A DNA stretch of 64,000 nucleotides, from NCBI RefSeq assembly GCF_042650885.1, contig NZ_JBHSBU010000001.1:2108001-2172000 (forward strand), written 5' to 3'. Below the pieces are notes generated by a model, which saw nothing but the letters and a program-made list of their open reading frames with translations, made no database searches and had not been told where the DNA came from. Position 1 is the first letter of the stretch; the number at the start of each line of letters is the position of its first letter. Origin of the DNA: Chitinimonas_A lacunae (lineage in GTDB: Bacteria > Pseudomonadota > Gammaproteobacteria > Burkholderiales > Chitinimonadaceae). Both the position numbers and the translations under genes were made by a program. Below, one piece after another: positions 32,481 through 42,173 of this stretch.

Positions 32481-33383
32481 TTATTCCTGCTTATCGGTCC
32501 CTGCGGCCGCGGCCTGGATGGCACGGTCACGTTTGGCCTGGGCCGACAGCATCAGCCGGTTGGAAATCACCACAAAGCTGGTGACGATCACGATCACGAT
32601 GGTGGCCAGTGCATTGATCTCGGGCGTGAGACCCAGCCGGATCGAGGAGAAGATCCACTGTGGCATGGTGGTTGACCCCGGGCCGGACAGGAAGGCGGTC
32701 AGCACATAGTCGTCGAGCGACAGGGTAAAGCTGAGCAGCCAGCCCGCCACCAGCGCCTGCGAAATCACCGGCAGGGTGATCACGAAGAACACCTTGAACG
32801 GATGGCAACCCAGGTCCATCGCCGCGTCTTCGAGCGACTGGTCCATTTCCTTCAGTCGCGACTGCACCAGCACCGCCACATAGGCCATGCAGAGCGTGGT
32901 GTGGCCGATCCAGATCGTGATCATGCCGCGCTCGCCGAACAGCCAGCAGCCCAGCCGCTGCAACAGCCCCATCTGAGCCGGATCGCCGCAGGCCAGGCCC
33001 GTCTGCAAGGCCACGAACAGCAGGAGCATCGACAGGCCGACGATCACCTCGGGCATCACCATCGGTGCCGTGGTCATCCCGGCAAACAGCGAATGTCCGC
33101 GGAAACGGGTAAAGCGCGCCAGTACGAAACCGGCGATCGTCCCCAGCACCACGGCCAGCGTGGCCGACAGGAAGGCAATCTGGAACGACAGTTTGGCGGC
33201 CGCCAGCAGCACATCGTCGTTGAGCAGCACCTCGTACCATTTGAGCGAGAAGCCGCCCCAGACCGTGACCAGGCGCGATTCGTTGAACGAATAGATCACC
33301 AGGCTCAGGATCGGCGCATACAGGAACAGAAAGCCCAGCCACATATAGAGCTTGTTGCTGAGCGGCATACGACGGGCGCTCAT
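32481..33383 (-). CDS. potI: putrescine ABC transporter permease PotI
   Basis: 300 residues with six membrane helices of the MetI type. The cytoplasmic EAA-like loop reads EDAAMDLGCHPFKVFFVITLP (about residues 187-207), which docks onto the ATPase. It closely resembles PotI/SpuH of putrescine importers. Its start overlaps the potH stop by four bases (33380-33383), and a strong terminator follows. It is the last gene of the potFGHI unit. Confidence 0.92.
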   Translation of the reverse strand: MSARRMPLSNKLYMWLGFLFLYAPILSLVIYSFNESRLVTVWGGFSLKWYEVLLNDDVLLAAAKLSFQIAFLSATLAVVLGTIAGFVLARFTRFRGHSLFAGMTTAPMVMPEVIVGLSMLLLFVALQTGLACGDPAQMGLLQRLGCWLFGERGMITIWIGHTTLCMAYVAVLVQSRLKEMDQSLEDAAMDLGCHPFKVFFVITLPVISQALVAGWLLSFTLSLDDYVLTAFLSGPGSTTMPQWIFSSIRLGLTPEINALATIVIVIVTSFVVISNRLMLSAQAKRDRAIQAAAAGTDKQE

Positions 33384-34324
33384 TTGCCGGCCTCCTGCTG
33401 CTTCATCTCGAAACGATGGAACCAGATGATCGGTGCGATCAGCAGCGCCAGCATGGTGACCGCCACGGCAGACGCCTGCGGCCAGTCGAGGTTGGCGCCG
33501 AAGTCGTCCATCAGCTTGTTGCCGATAAACACCACATCGCCACCGCCCAGCAGGGCCGGGATCACGTACTCGCCCACGGCCGGAATGAACACCATCATCG
33601 AGCCGGCGATAATGCCGGCTTTCGACAGCGGTAGCGTGATCGAGACAAAGGTGGTCCAGGGCTTGGCACCCAGATCGGCCGCCGCTTCGAACAGCCGACC
33701 GTCGAGTTTGGTCAGATGGGCATAAAGCGGCAGGATCATGAACGGCAGATAGTTGTACACCATGCCCAGCAGCACCGAGAACGGGGTATAGAGCAGTTGC
33801 AGCGGCTCATCGATCAGCCCCAGCCCCAGCAGCAGATTATTGAGCACCCCGTTGTCCTTGAGGATGCCGATCCAGGCGTAGACCCGTAACAGGAACGAGG
33901 TCCAGAACGGGATCATCACCATCATCAGCAGGGTATTGCGGGTGGCCTCGTCGGCGCGGGCGATATTGTAGGCCAGCGGATAACCGATCAGCAGACAGCA
34001 GACAGTGGTCAGGAAGGCGAGTTTGAGCGCATTCCAGTAGGCCACCACATACTGGCTCTGGGTCTTGGCCTCCTCCCAGTCGCCCGTGGCAAACGCCTTG
34101 ATCTCGTCGCTGATGGTCTGATACTTGGTGGTATCGAGCGTCAGGGTGATCTTGTTGTCGACCTGCTGCACCAGCGGGGTATAGGGCGGCTGGGTGATGT
34201 CGGGCTCGGCAAAGCTGATCTTCAGCACGAACAGAAACGGCAGCACAAAGAAGAACAGCAGCCACACATAAGGCACCGCGATCACCGCAAAGCGCCCTGA
34301 CGGCAGAAAGCGGCGCAGCTTCAT
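33380..34324 (-). CDS. potH: putrescine ABC transporter permease PotH
   Basis: 314 residues with six membrane helices and a large first periplasmic loop (about residues 42-105). The EAA loop reads FEAAADLGAKPWTTFVSITLPLSKAG (about residues 215-240). Pairs with PotI to form the membrane channel. The start overlaps the potG stop (ATGA, 34321-34324) and the stop overlaps potI, so translation of the three genes is coupled. Confidence 0.93.
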   Translation of the reverse strand: MKLRRFLPSGRFAVIAVPYVWLLFFFVLPFLFVLKISFAEPDITQPPYTPLVQQVDNKITLTLDTTKYQTISDEIKAFATGDWEEAKTQSQYVVAYWNALKLAFLTTVCCLLIGYPLAYNIARADEATRNTLLMMVMIPFWTSFLLRVYAWIGILKDNGVLNNLLLGLGLIDEPLQLLYTPFSVLLGMVYNYLPFMILPLYAHLTKLDGRLFEAAADLGAKPWTTFVSITLPLSKAGIIAGSMMVFIPAVGEYVIPALLGGGDVVFIGNKLMDDFGANLDWPQASAVAVTMLALLIAPIIWFHRFEMKQQEAGK

Positions 34325-35454
34325 GATGTCAGCACCACCCCGGCGTCGTTACGCCAGCGCAGGAAGATCGGCTCGCCCCAGCTGGCCGGGCTCTGGTCGC
34401 CCCAGTGGCTCGACGGCACGCTGACGATCACCACCCGACCCGACGGCAGCTTGATATGGTAGGTCGAGTGGCTGCCCATATAGGCAATATCGTGGACTTC
34501 GCCCTTGAACCAGTTGTAGCGGCCTTCGGGCTGCTGGCGGCACAGCACGATGTCCTCGGGCCGCACCGAGTACCACAGCTGCATGCCCTGCGGCCCGGTC
34601 ACGCCATGATCGACATAGACCTGGTTATGCAGCTCGGGACAATCGATGATGATATGGCCCGGCTCATCGACGGCCAGCGAACCTTCGAAGATATTGGTCG
34701 AACCGATGAATTCGGCGGTAAAGCGGCAATTGGGAAACTCGTAGATCTCGCGCGGACTGCCGACCTGCTTGAGCTTGCCCTCCGACATCACGGCGATGCG
34801 CTTGGACATCGTCATCGCCTCTTCCTGGTCGTGCGTCACCATGATGCAGGTGACGCCGACCGACTCGATCACATTGACCAGTTCAAGCTGGGTCTGCACC
34901 CGCAGCTTCTTGTCGAGCGCGCCGAGCGGCTCGTCGAGCAGCAGCAGCTTGGGGCGCTTGGCCAGCGAACGAGCCAGCGCCACACGCTGCTGCTGGCCGC
35001 CCGACAGTTGATGCGGCTTGCGTTGGCCATACTGGCGCATCTGTACCAAATCGAGCATCTTTTCGACCCGCGCCTCGATCTCGTCGCGCGGCAGCTTGTC
35101 CTGCTTCAGGCCAAACGCCACGTTCTGGGCCACGGTCATATGCGGAAACAGGGCATAGGACTGGAACATCATATTGACCGGGCGCCGATACGGCGGCAGA
35201 TCGGTGATATCTTCGCCATCGAGCAGAATGCGCCCGTCGGTCGGCGTCTCCATCCCGGCCAGCATGCGCAGCAGGGTCGATTTGCCCGAGCCGGAGCTGC
35301 CGAGCAAGGCGAAGATTTCATTCTTCGGAATCACCAGATCGACATCGTCGACCGCGTAGAAGGCGCCAAACTTCTTAGTGACGCCCTTGATCTGCAAATA
35401 ATTTTGTCGACCGGCGTCCAGGCCGGCCGGGGTCGGTTCCACCGCCACGATCAC
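34321..35454 (-). CDS. potG: putrescine ABC transporter ATPase PotG
   Basis: 377 residues. Walker A GSSGSGKST (about residues 52-60), the Q-loop in NMMFQSYALFPHM, the signature LSGGQQQRVALARSL, Walker B LLLLDEPLGALDKK, and a C-terminal TOBE-like regulatory domain. It energises uptake through PotHI. No ATG start fits. The frame begins with GTG 35454, but GAGGGAG is only two bases from it. A second GTG at 35448 has eight-base spacing and is the better initiation codon, giving 375 residues. Confidence 0.94.
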   Translation of the reverse strand: MIVAVEPTPAGLDAGRQNYLQIKGVTKKFGAFYAVDDVDLVIPKNEIFALLGSSGSGKSTLLRMLAGMETPTDGRILLDGEDITDLPPYRRPVNMMFQSYALFPHMTVAQNVAFGLKQDKLPRDEIEARVEKMLDLVQMRQYGQRKPHQLSGGQQQRVALARSLAKRPKLLLLDEPLGALDKKLRVQTQLELVNVIESVGVTCIMVTHDQEEAMTMSKRIAVMSEGKLKQVGSPREIYEFPNCRFTAEFIGSTNIFEGSLAVDEPGHIIIDCPELHNQVYVDHGVTGPQGMQLWYSVRPEDIVLCRQQPEGRYNWFKGEVHDIAYMGSHSTYHIKLPSGRVVIVSVPSSHWGDQSPASWGEPIFLRWRNDAGVVLTS

Positions 35455-35513
35455 AACTCCCTCACTGAGGCCCGAGGAAACAATCGGCCGGTCTGATAAC
35501 CGGCCGACAGCGC

Positions 35514-36593
35514 TTACTTCGATGCTTTGAATTTATTGAAATAGCTGATGATCAGCTTCTGATCCTTGGGTGCCAGCGGTTTTCTCGGCTGTAGCGTAGC
35601 CAGCGCCTTGGGCGTCAGGTAGATCTTGGGATCGGCCGCGATCCTCTTGTCGACAAAGGGCGTCGCCTTGAGGTTGGGATTCGCGTAATTGACCTTGTTG
35701 GATATCTCGGCCGCCACCCGGGGTTCGAGGATATGGTTGATCCACTTGTGCGCCCATTCGGCATTCTGCGCATCCCGGGGAATCGCCATGCTGTCGATCC
35801 ACACCACCGTTCCCTTGGATGGCACCACATAATCGATATTTTGCCCGTTCTTCGCCTCGATGGCACGGTTCCTGGCGATATAGACGTCGCCGCTGTAGGC
35901 CATCGCCACACAGACGTCGCCATTGGCAAGCAGATCGATCGGGGAATTATTGAACAGCCGGATATCGGCTCGGACCTTTTTCAGCACTTCGTTATTGTGC
36001 TTGAGCGCCGCTTCGGAGAAATCGTTGGCGTCGCGCCCCAGGTGGATATTGAGCATGGCGTAGGCGTCGCTGCCGCCATCCATCCAGGCGATGCCGCACT
36101 GGCGCAGCCGCGAGGTGTAGCGGGGATTGAACAGCAGCTCCCACTCGTCGCTGGGCAACGGCTCGTTGCCCAGTGCCTTCTTGACCTTGTCGACATTGAT
36201 GCCGAAGGCCGTGGTGCCCCACATATACGGCACCAGATACTGATTGCCCGGGTCGGCCACTTCGACCTTTCTGAGGATTTCCGGGTCGAGATTGGGCCAG
36301 TTGGGCAGCTTGCTGCGGTCGAGCTTGAGATAGACGCCCGAGGCCACTTGCTTGGCGGCGAATTCCAGCGTCGGCACCACGATGTCGTAGCCCGATTTGC
36401 CGGTCATCAACTTGGCCTGCAACACCTCGTTGCTGTCGTAGACATCGTATTTGACCCGCACCCCGTGCTGCTTCTCGAACTCGGCCACCGTGTTGTCGCC
36501 GATATAGTCGCTCCAGTTGTAGATATTGAGCCGGCCTGCGGCCTCGGCGGTGGTGGCCAGCGCAAGCGAAGCGGCCAGTAGACTGCGCAACAT
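35514..36593 (-). CDS. potF: periplasmic putrescine-binding protein PotF/SpuD
   Basis: 359 residues with a signal peptide (MLRSLLAASLALATTAEA, cleavage near residue 18). The mature start, GRLNIYNWSDYIGDNTVAEFE, is characteristic of PotF/SpuD polyamine-binding proteins. The ligand pocket would use the conserved W-S-D near the N-terminus and later aromatic and acidic residues. ATG 36593 follows GGGAG. Only one binding protein is present, whereas the Pseudomonas spu locus has two (SpuD for putrescine, SpuE for spermidine). Confidence 0.94.
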   Translation of the reverse strand: MLRSLLAASLALATTAEAAGRLNIYNWSDYIGDNTVAEFEKQHGVRVKYDVYDSNEVLQAKLMTGKSGYDIVVPTLEFAAKQVASGVYLKLDRSKLPNWPNLDPEILRKVEVADPGNQYLVPYMWGTTAFGINVDKVKKALGNEPLPSDEWELLFNPRYTSRLRQCGIAWMDGGSDAYAMLNIHLGRDANDFSEAALKHNNEVLKKVRADIRLFNNSPIDLLANGDVCVAMAYSGDVYIARNRAIEAKNGQNIDYVVPSKGTVVWIDSMAIPRDAQNAEWAHKWINHILEPRVAAEISNKVNYANPNLKATPFVDKRIAADPKIYLTPKALATLQPRKPLAPKDQKLIISYFNKFKASK

Positions 36594-36719
36594 AGAAGAC
36601 TCCCTGGGCTGGACCGGCAGGGCGACGCCCTGCCCGGTCGCCGCAGCCGCCATCGGCGGCCGGCGGGCGGGTTGACGGGTGTTGCTACGGCAATCCTACA
36701 GGGCAGGCGGAAGGTTACG

Positions 36720-36798
36720 ACAGAAAATATTTAATATTCAATAATCATCGCAATATATCTTGCAATGAGTTAGACATATTATTTTCCATATAAGTCAC
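36720..36798 (+). repeat. AT-rich intergenic repeat, copy 5
   Basis: Contains ATTTAATATTCAATAATCAT, TATATCTTGCAATGAGTT and CATATTATTTTCCATAT. It shares TATATCTTGCAA with copy 2, and CTTGCAATGAGTT plus CATATTATTTT with the inverted copy at 44418-44490, the closest pair in the family. Confidence 0.65.
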
Positions 36799-37092
36799 CC
36801 CCACCCATTTGCCAGCCAAACCGGCAGGCTGATACCGATCCGCTTCCCTTCAGCGTCCCAGCGCCCTGGCTTGCAGGGAAAGCCGGCTCGAAGCCGTCAT
36901 CCGGTCTTGCTCTCACGGCCATGACAGCAGGACCACCTGGCATGACGCTGCGGGTGACAGCAAGTCAGACAATGGACGCCTGCCGGTCCCTCCGGCCGCT
37001 CCGGAACGTTGTCAGGTTCCGGACCGCCCGTGATCAGGCCCGATCGACCGGTTGGTCGGGGGCCGGGACGCCATGGCTGGCGCAAAGCGGTA
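36799..37092. other. GC-rich gap between potF and spuC
   Basis: No gene seen on either strand. It contains short inverted repeats (for example GGTCCCTCCGGCC region, ~36990-37010, and TCCGGAACG...TTCCGGA at ~37010-37025). It probably carries the potF promoter, but I cannot place it. GGCATGACGC at ~36939 recurs at ~44397. Confidence 0.35.
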
Positions 37093-38529
37093 TCAGGCCT
37101 TGCCCAGCTCGCGGGCGGTGAGGCCGATACAGCGGGCGGCTTTTTCCACCAGCTCGTCGATTTCGCTGCGGTTGATCACCAGCGGCGGCGACAGCAACAT
37201 CCGGTCGGCGGTGGCCCGCATGATCAGGTTGTTCTTGAAGCAGAAGTCGCGGCACAGCGTACCGATCTCCCAGGCATTCTCGAACCGGCCACGGCTGGCC
37301 TTGTCGCTGGTGAGCTGGATACCGGCCACCAGACCTGCGCCGTCCACGCCACCGACCAGCGGCGAATCGGCCAGCGCTTCGCGCAGTGCCTGCTGGAAGT
37401 ACGGACCGGTGTCGGTCTTGACCCGCTCGATGATGCCTTCGTCACGCAGCAGCTTGATATTGGCGATGGCAATGGCGGCAGCGACCGGATGGCCCGAATA
37501 GGTCAGGCCGTGGTTGAAGTCGCCGGCGGCGATCAGCACATCGGCCACATGGCGCTTGAGCGCCACCGCCCCCATCGGCACATAGCCCGAAGTGAGGCCC
37601 TTGGCCAGCGTCATGGTGTCGGGGGTGAAGCCGAAATGCTGATGGGCGAACCATTCGCCGGTACGGCCAAAGCCGCCGATCACTTCGTCGGCGCACAGCA
37701 AGATGTCGTACTTGCGGCAGATCCGTTCGATCTCGGGCCAGTAGTTGGCCGGCGGGAAGATCACCCCACCCGCGCCCTGGAACGGCTCGCCGATAAAGGC
37801 GGCCACCTTGTCGGCGCCGAGTTCGAGAATCTTGGCTTCGAGCTCACGGGCGCGGGCGAGGCCGAATTCCTCCAGCGTCTGCTCGCCGCCTTCGGCATAC
37901 CAGTAGGGCTGGTTGATATGCACGATATATGGCACCTGGGCCGGCATCTGCTCATGCATATAGCCCATGCCGCCCAGGGTGGCACCGGCGATGGTCGAGC
38001 CGTGGTAGCCGTTGCGGCGCGAGATCACATACTTCTTGTCGGGCTGACCCTTGGCGCGCCAGTACTGGTGGACGATGCGCAGCGTGGTGTCGTTGCCTTC
38101 GGAACCCGAGTTGCAATAGAAGAAGTGTTCGAAACCTTCGGGCGCCACCTCGGACAGCAGCTGCGACAGCTCGATCACCGGCGGGTGGGTGGTCTTGAAA
38201 AAGGTATTGTAATAAGGCAGTTCCAGCATCTGCCGATAGGCGATCTCGGCCAGATCGGTGCGGCCGTAGCCGACGTTGACGCACCACAGCCCGGCCATGC
38301 CATCGATAATCTTATTGCCGTCGGAATCCCACAGATAAACGCCCTGGGCGCGGGTGATCACCCGGCTGCCGGCCTGGTTGAGCGCGCCCATATCGGAGAA
38401 CGGGTGCAGATGGTGGGCGGCATCCATGGTCTGCCATTCGCGGGTCTCGCGGGCGGCGTAAAGGCCGGCGGCCTGCTGCCGCGACTCGGCGACAATGGCG
38501 GGACGACGGTTGTCGAAAAGCGGATTCAT
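37093..38529 (-). CDS. spuC: putrescine/polyamine:pyruvate aminotransferase SpuC-like
   Basis: 478-residue class III PLP aminotransferase. Signatures: GMAGLWCVNVGYG in the N-terminal part, GSEGNDTTLR, RRNGYHGST, the PLP-contacting DEVIGGFGRTG, and the Schiff-base lysine in MTLAKGLTSGYVPMG. It is very like SpuC, which moves the amino group of putrescine to pyruvate, yielding 4-aminobutanal (pyrroline) and alanine. ATG 38529 follows TAGGAGA. It sits between the glutamine-synthetase homologue and potF, in the same order as the Pseudomonas spu operon. Confidence 0.9.
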   Translation of the reverse strand: MNPLFDNRRPAIVAESRQQAAGLYAARETREWQTMDAAHHLHPFSDMGALNQAGSRVITRAQGVYLWDSDGNKIIDGMAGLWCVNVGYGRTDLAEIAYRQMLELPYYNTFFKTTHPPVIELSQLLSEVAPEGFEHFFYCNSGSEGNDTTLRIVHQYWRAKGQPDKKYVISRRNGYHGSTIAGATLGGMGYMHEQMPAQVPYIVHINQPYWYAEGGEQTLEEFGLARARELEAKILELGADKVAAFIGEPFQGAGGVIFPPANYWPEIERICRKYDILLCADEVIGGFGRTGEWFAHQHFGFTPDTMTLAKGLTSGYVPMGAVALKRHVADVLIAAGDFNHGLTYSGHPVAAAIAIANIKLLRDEGIIERVKTDTGPYFQQALREALADSPLVGGVDGAGLVAGIQLTSDKASRGRFENAWEIGTLCRDFCFKNNLIMRATADRMLLSPPLVINRSEIDELVEKAARCIGLTARELGKA

Positions 38530-38603
38530 TATTTTCTCCTATACCCGGCCGTCTGTAGCGGACGGCCGTAACACGACTCGGCGCCGGCGCGGCGCGCCGA
38601 GCA

Positions 38604-39932
38604 TCATACGTGCAACAGCAGGTGCTGACGTTCCCACGAGCTGATCACCCGGAAGAACGTGTCGTATTCCTTTTCCTTGACCGCACAGTAGGCATTGACG
38701 AAGTCGCGGCCCAGCACGCTGGCGATATCGGTCGAGTCGCGCATCATTTCGATCGCGTCCTCCAGATGGCGTGGCAATTCGTAGTCGAGGTCATAGCCCG
38801 AGGTCGACATCGGCTCGGTCGGCTTGAGGCCCTGCACCATGCCCAGATAACCGCAGGCCAGGGTGGCGGCCATGGCGAGATAGGGGTTGACGTCGACGCC
38901 AGGCACGCGGTTTTCGATCCGCCGGGCCTCGGGGCTCGAATTGGGCACCCGGATGCCCACGGTGCGGTTGTCGTAGCCCCATTGCAGATTGATCGGCGCA
39001 GCGGTGAAGCGGCTCAGGCGCCGGTAGGAATTCACAAACGGCGCAAAGATCGGCATCAGCTGCGGCATATAGGTCTGCAAGCCGGCGATATAGCTATGGA
39101 ACAGGTCGGACGGGCTGCCGTCGGCATTGGAGAAGATATTGCGGCCGCTGGCGTCGACGATGCTCTGGTGCACATGCATGGCGCTGCCGGGCTCTTCCTG
39201 CATCGGCTTGGCCATGAAGGTGGCGTAGATGTTGTGGCGCAGGGCCGTTTCGCGCACCACGCGCTTGAACAGGAACACCCGGTCGGCCAGATCGAGCGCA
39301 TCGCCATGGACGAAGTTGATCTCCATCTGCGCCGCGCCGACTTCGTGGATCAGGGTGTCGATATCGAGCTGCATGGCGTCACAGTACTCGTAGACATCTT
39401 CAAAGAACGGGTCGAACTCGTTGACCGCGTCGATGCTGTACGACATGCGTCCGCTCTCGGCCCGGCCGGTACGGCCGATCGGTGGCCGCAAGGGCTCGTT
39501 GGGGTCGGTATTGCGCTCGATCAGGTAGAACTCGAGTTCGGGTGCCACCACCGGCTGCCAGCCGCGCGCCTCGAACAGCTTGAGGATCTTGCGCAGCACA
39601 TAGCGGGGCGAGATTTCGACCGGGCTGCCGTCGAAATGGATGCAGTCATGGATCACCAGCGCAGTCGGGTCTTCGGCCCAGGGCACCATCCGCACGGTGG
39701 CGGGGTCGGGCACACACACCATGTCGGGGTCGGTCGGGCCGGTGATATTGTCGTCGTCGGGCCAGTCGCCGGTGACGGTCTGAATGATCACCACCTTGGG
39801 CAGACGCATATTGCCCGAGTTGAACTGGGATTTCGGCAAGATCTTGCCGCGTGCCATCCCGGTCATATCGGGGATGATGCACTCGACTTCGGTAATGCCG
39901 TGGTCTCGGAAGAATTCCTGGAACTTGTCCAT
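38604..39932 (-). CDS. spuB: glutamine synthetase homologue, probable gamma-glutamylputrescine synthetase
   Basis: 442 residues with the glutamine synthetase fold: the N-terminal beta-grasp starts MDKFQEFFRDHGITEVECIIPDMTG, and the catalytic domain carries EVGAAQMEINF, the ATP-site region MAKPMQEEPGSAMHVHQS and the arginine-rich NRTVGIRVP. It lacks the adenylylation-loop context of GlnA and is shorter. Neighbours point to polyamines as substrate, glutamylating putrescine as PuuA or SpuB/SpuI do. No clear ribosome site precedes ATG 39932. An isofunctional PuuB oxidase is not in the window. Confidence 0.88.
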   Translation of the reverse strand: MDKFQEFFRDHGITEVECIIPDMTGMARGKILPKSQFNSGNMRLPKVVIIQTVTGDWPDDDNITGPTDPDMVCVPDPATVRMVPWAEDPTALVIHDCIHFDGSPVEISPRYVLRKILKLFEARGWQPVVAPELEFYLIERNTDPNEPLRPPIGRTGRAESGRMSYSIDAVNEFDPFFEDVYEYCDAMQLDIDTLIHEVGAAQMEINFVHGDALDLADRVFLFKRVVRETALRHNIYATFMAKPMQEEPGSAMHVHQSIVDASGRNIFSNADGSPSDLFHSYIAGLQTYMPQLMPIFAPFVNSYRRLSRFTAAPINLQWGYDNRTVGIRVPNSSPEARRIENRVPGVDVNPYLAMAATLACGYLGMVQGLKPTEPMSTSGYDLDYELPRHLEDAIEMMRDSTDIASVLGRDFVNAYCAVKEKEYDTFFRVISSWERQHLLLHV

Positions 39933-40025
39933 ATCGCAAACGCCGCCGGGGGGCGGCCCTCCGCTAAGCCACTTGGCAAGCCCGCCGGGACACGGCGGGT
40001 TTGCCGAGTCGCTCGGTTGATGGCG

Positions 40026-40778
40026 CTAGCGCGCCGCCTGATGACGCCGACAGGCCTCGCCGAATGCCGCAAACAAGGCAGTGGACAAGGGGTTGTCAGC
40101 GTACTTCCATTCGGGATGCCACTGGGTCGCGAGGGTAAAGCCTGAGGCATTGCCGACCGAGAATGCCTCGACCAGGCCATCGGGCGCCACCGCTTCGGCC
40201 ACAAGGCCGGCACCCAGGCGCTCGACGCCCTGGTTATGGATCGAATTCACCGAATATTCGCGCAGGCCCGTCAGCCGCTCGACCAGACCACCTTCCGGGA
40301 AACGTACCGGATGGGCCGGGCCGTACTGGATGTCGAGATCGGCCGCCTCGTCTTCGCGATGGTCGAGCATGCCGGGCGTTTCATGCACCTTCTGGAGCAG
40401 GCTGCCGCCGTAGGCCACGTTCATTTCCTGAAAGCCGCGGCAGATCGCAAACAGCGGCACGCCGCGCGCCACGGCCGCCCGGATCAGCGGCAAGGTGGTG
40501 GCGTCGCGGTCGGTATCGAGCGTCTGGCCTTCGGGCAGCAGCGGGCCGCCGTAATGGCGCGGCTCGACCATCGAAACGCTGCCGGTCAGCAGCAGGCCGT
40601 CCACCATCTCCAGCGTCTGCTCGAGGTCGAGCCGGTCGCCAAAGGCGGGCAGCAAGATGGCGTGACAACCGGCACCGCCTACCACCGCATCGATATATTT
40701 ATGGCCGACGCAGTGGAAAGGATGGGCGCCGAGCATCTTGCGATCAGCGACCAGGGCGACTACCGGTTTGCGCGACAT
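40026..40778 (-). CDS. puuD: gamma-glutamyl-gamma-aminobutyrate hydrolase (class I amidotransferase-like)
   Basis: 250 residues, peptidase C26 family. Nucleophile Cys113 lies in FAICRGFQEMNVAYGG, and the His221/Glu223 pair in QWHPEW, so the catalytic triad is complete. It would hydrolyse gamma-Glu-GABA to glutamate and GABA, the last step of the glutamylated putrescine route; the Pseudomonas homologue is SpuA. ATG 40778 follows a GAGAG stretch. It is 93 bases upstream of the synthetase gene on the same strand and probably shares its transcript. Confidence 0.92.
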   Translation of the reverse strand: MSRKPVVALVADRKMLGAHPFHCVGHKYIDAVVGGAGCHAILLPAFGDRLDLEQTLEMVDGLLLTGSVSMVEPRHYGGPLLPEGQTLDTDRDATTLPLIRAAVARGVPLFAICRGFQEMNVAYGGSLLQKVHETPGMLDHREDEAADLDIQYGPAHPVRFPEGGLVERLTGLREYSVNSIHNQGVERLGAGLVAEAVAPDGLVEAFSVGNASGFTLATQWHPEWKYADNPLSTALFAAFGEACRRHQAAR

Positions 40779-40836
40779 GGTGAATTCTCTCTTTCTGGAA
40801 ATCGCCGCGACAGGCCCCGCCCGTCGCGGCCGGGGG

Positions 40837-41952
40837 TCAGTTCAGGATTTGCTCGGCCGGGACATAGACGTAGCCCAGATCCTGGGCCACTGCTGCATAA
40901 GTCACCTTGCCTTCGCAGACATTGAGGCCGTTGCGCAGATGGATATCGTCGCGCAGGGCCTGACGCCAGCCCTTGTTGGCCAGTGCCACCGCAAACGGCA
41001 GCGTGGCATTGGTCAGGGCCATGGTGGAGGTGCGGGCCACGCCGCCTGGCATATTGGCCACGCAGTAGTGGGTGATGCCGTCCACCACATAGGTCGGATC
41101 CTGGTGGGTGGTGGCGCGCGAGGTTTCGAAACAGCCGCCCTGGTCGATGGCCACATCGACCAGCACCGAACCCTGCTTCATCAGCGCCAGCATGGCGCGC
41201 GTCACCAGCTTGGGCGCGGCCGCGCCCGGGATCAGCACGGCGCCGATCACCGCGTCGGCCTCGCGCAGTTCGTTTTCGATGGCGTCCTGGGTCGAATAGA
41301 GGGTCTTGATCCGGCCGCCGAAATCGTTGTCGATCTCTTTGAGCCGGGGCAGCGAACGGTCGAGCAGGGTGACATCGGCACCCAGGCCGGCCGCCATGCG
41401 GGCAGCGTTAATACCGACCACCCCGCCGCCGATTACCGTGACATGGCCAGGCGCCACCCCTGGCACGCCGCCCAGCAGCACGCCCGAGCCGCCCTGGGAT
41501 TTTTCCAGCGCCCGCGCGGCGGCCTGGATGGCCATCCGGCCAGCCACTTCCGACATCGGCGCGAGCAGCGGCAGACCGCCACGGGCGTCGGTCACGGTTT
41601 CGTAGGCAATCGCGATGGCACCCGAATCGACCAGGCCACGACACTGTTCGGGATCGGGTGCTAGATGAAGATAGGTAAAGAGGATCTGGCCCGGACGCAG
41701 CATGGCGCATTCGACCGGCTGCGGTTCCTTGACCTTGATGATCATATCGGCTTCGCCGAACACCGCCGCCGCGTCAGGGACGATACGGGCGCCAGCGGCG
41801 ATATATTGCTGGTCGGAAAAGCCGATGGCAGTGCCGGCATTGGCCTGGACCAGCACTTCATGGCCGTGGCCATGCAATTCTTTGACGCCAGCCGGGGTCA
41901 GGCCGACGCGGTATTCATGGTTTTTGATTTCCTTGGGCACGCCGATGCGCAT
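40837..41952 (-). CDS. ald: alanine dehydrogenase
   Basis: 371 residues, exactly the family length, beginning MRIGVPKEIKNHEYRVGLTP. Catalytic Lys75 and His96 are present, and the nucleotide-binding GGGVVGINAARMAAGLGADV sits at about residue 175. It oxidises L-alanine to pyruvate, ammonia and NADH. In this neighbourhood it would regenerate the pyruvate consumed by SpuC and release the putrescine nitrogen, an inference from gene order. ATG 41952 follows GGAGACG. It is first in the leftward gene series and is divergent from puuR, with PuuR-like boxes in between. Confidence 0.95.
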   Translation of the reverse strand: MRIGVPKEIKNHEYRVGLTPAGVKELHGHGHEVLVQANAGTAIGFSDQQYIAAGARIVPDAAAVFGEADMIIKVKEPQPVECAMLRPGQILFTYLHLAPDPEQCRGLVDSGAIAIAYETVTDARGGLPLLAPMSEVAGRMAIQAAARALEKSQGGSGVLLGGVPGVAPGHVTVIGGGVVGINAARMAAGLGADVTLLDRSLPRLKEIDNDFGGRIKTLYSTQDAIENELREADAVIGAVLIPGAAAPKLVTRAMLALMKQGSVLVDVAIDQGGCFETSRATTHQDPTYVVDGITHYCVANMPGGVARTSTMALTNATLPFAVALANKGWRQALRDDIHLRNGLNVCEGKVTYAAVAQDLGYVYVPAEQILN

Positions 41953-42025
41953 GATGTCGTCTCCGATTTTTATGGTCGCGGCGCCGACCTCCCCGGTCGG
42001 GCGATGGCACCGTGTGGGTGCGTCC

Positions 42026-42072
42026 AAGATATTGAACGCACTCGGGCGGGGCATTGTAAAACATATTGAACA
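42026..42072. promoter_or_regulatory. two PuuR-box-like direct repeats between ald and puuR
   Basis: AAGATATTGAACGCA (42026-42040) and AAAACATATTGAACA (42058-42072) share the core ATATTGAAC, 34 bp apart centre to centre. The E. coli PuuR box as I remember it is AAAATATAATGAACA; the second copy here matches 13 of 15 positions. They lie 75-120 bp upstream of ald and would suit repression of ald and the leftward polyamine genes by the divergently encoded PuuR homologue. Confidence 0.65.
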
Positions 42073-42173
42073 ACCCCCCGGGCACCTGCGGGATAATCAT
42101 GCCTGCTGCAACGCAACAATCTATTTTTTAAGCACTTTTTCCCGAGTCGCTGGTCGATTCTAGCTTGCGGCCG

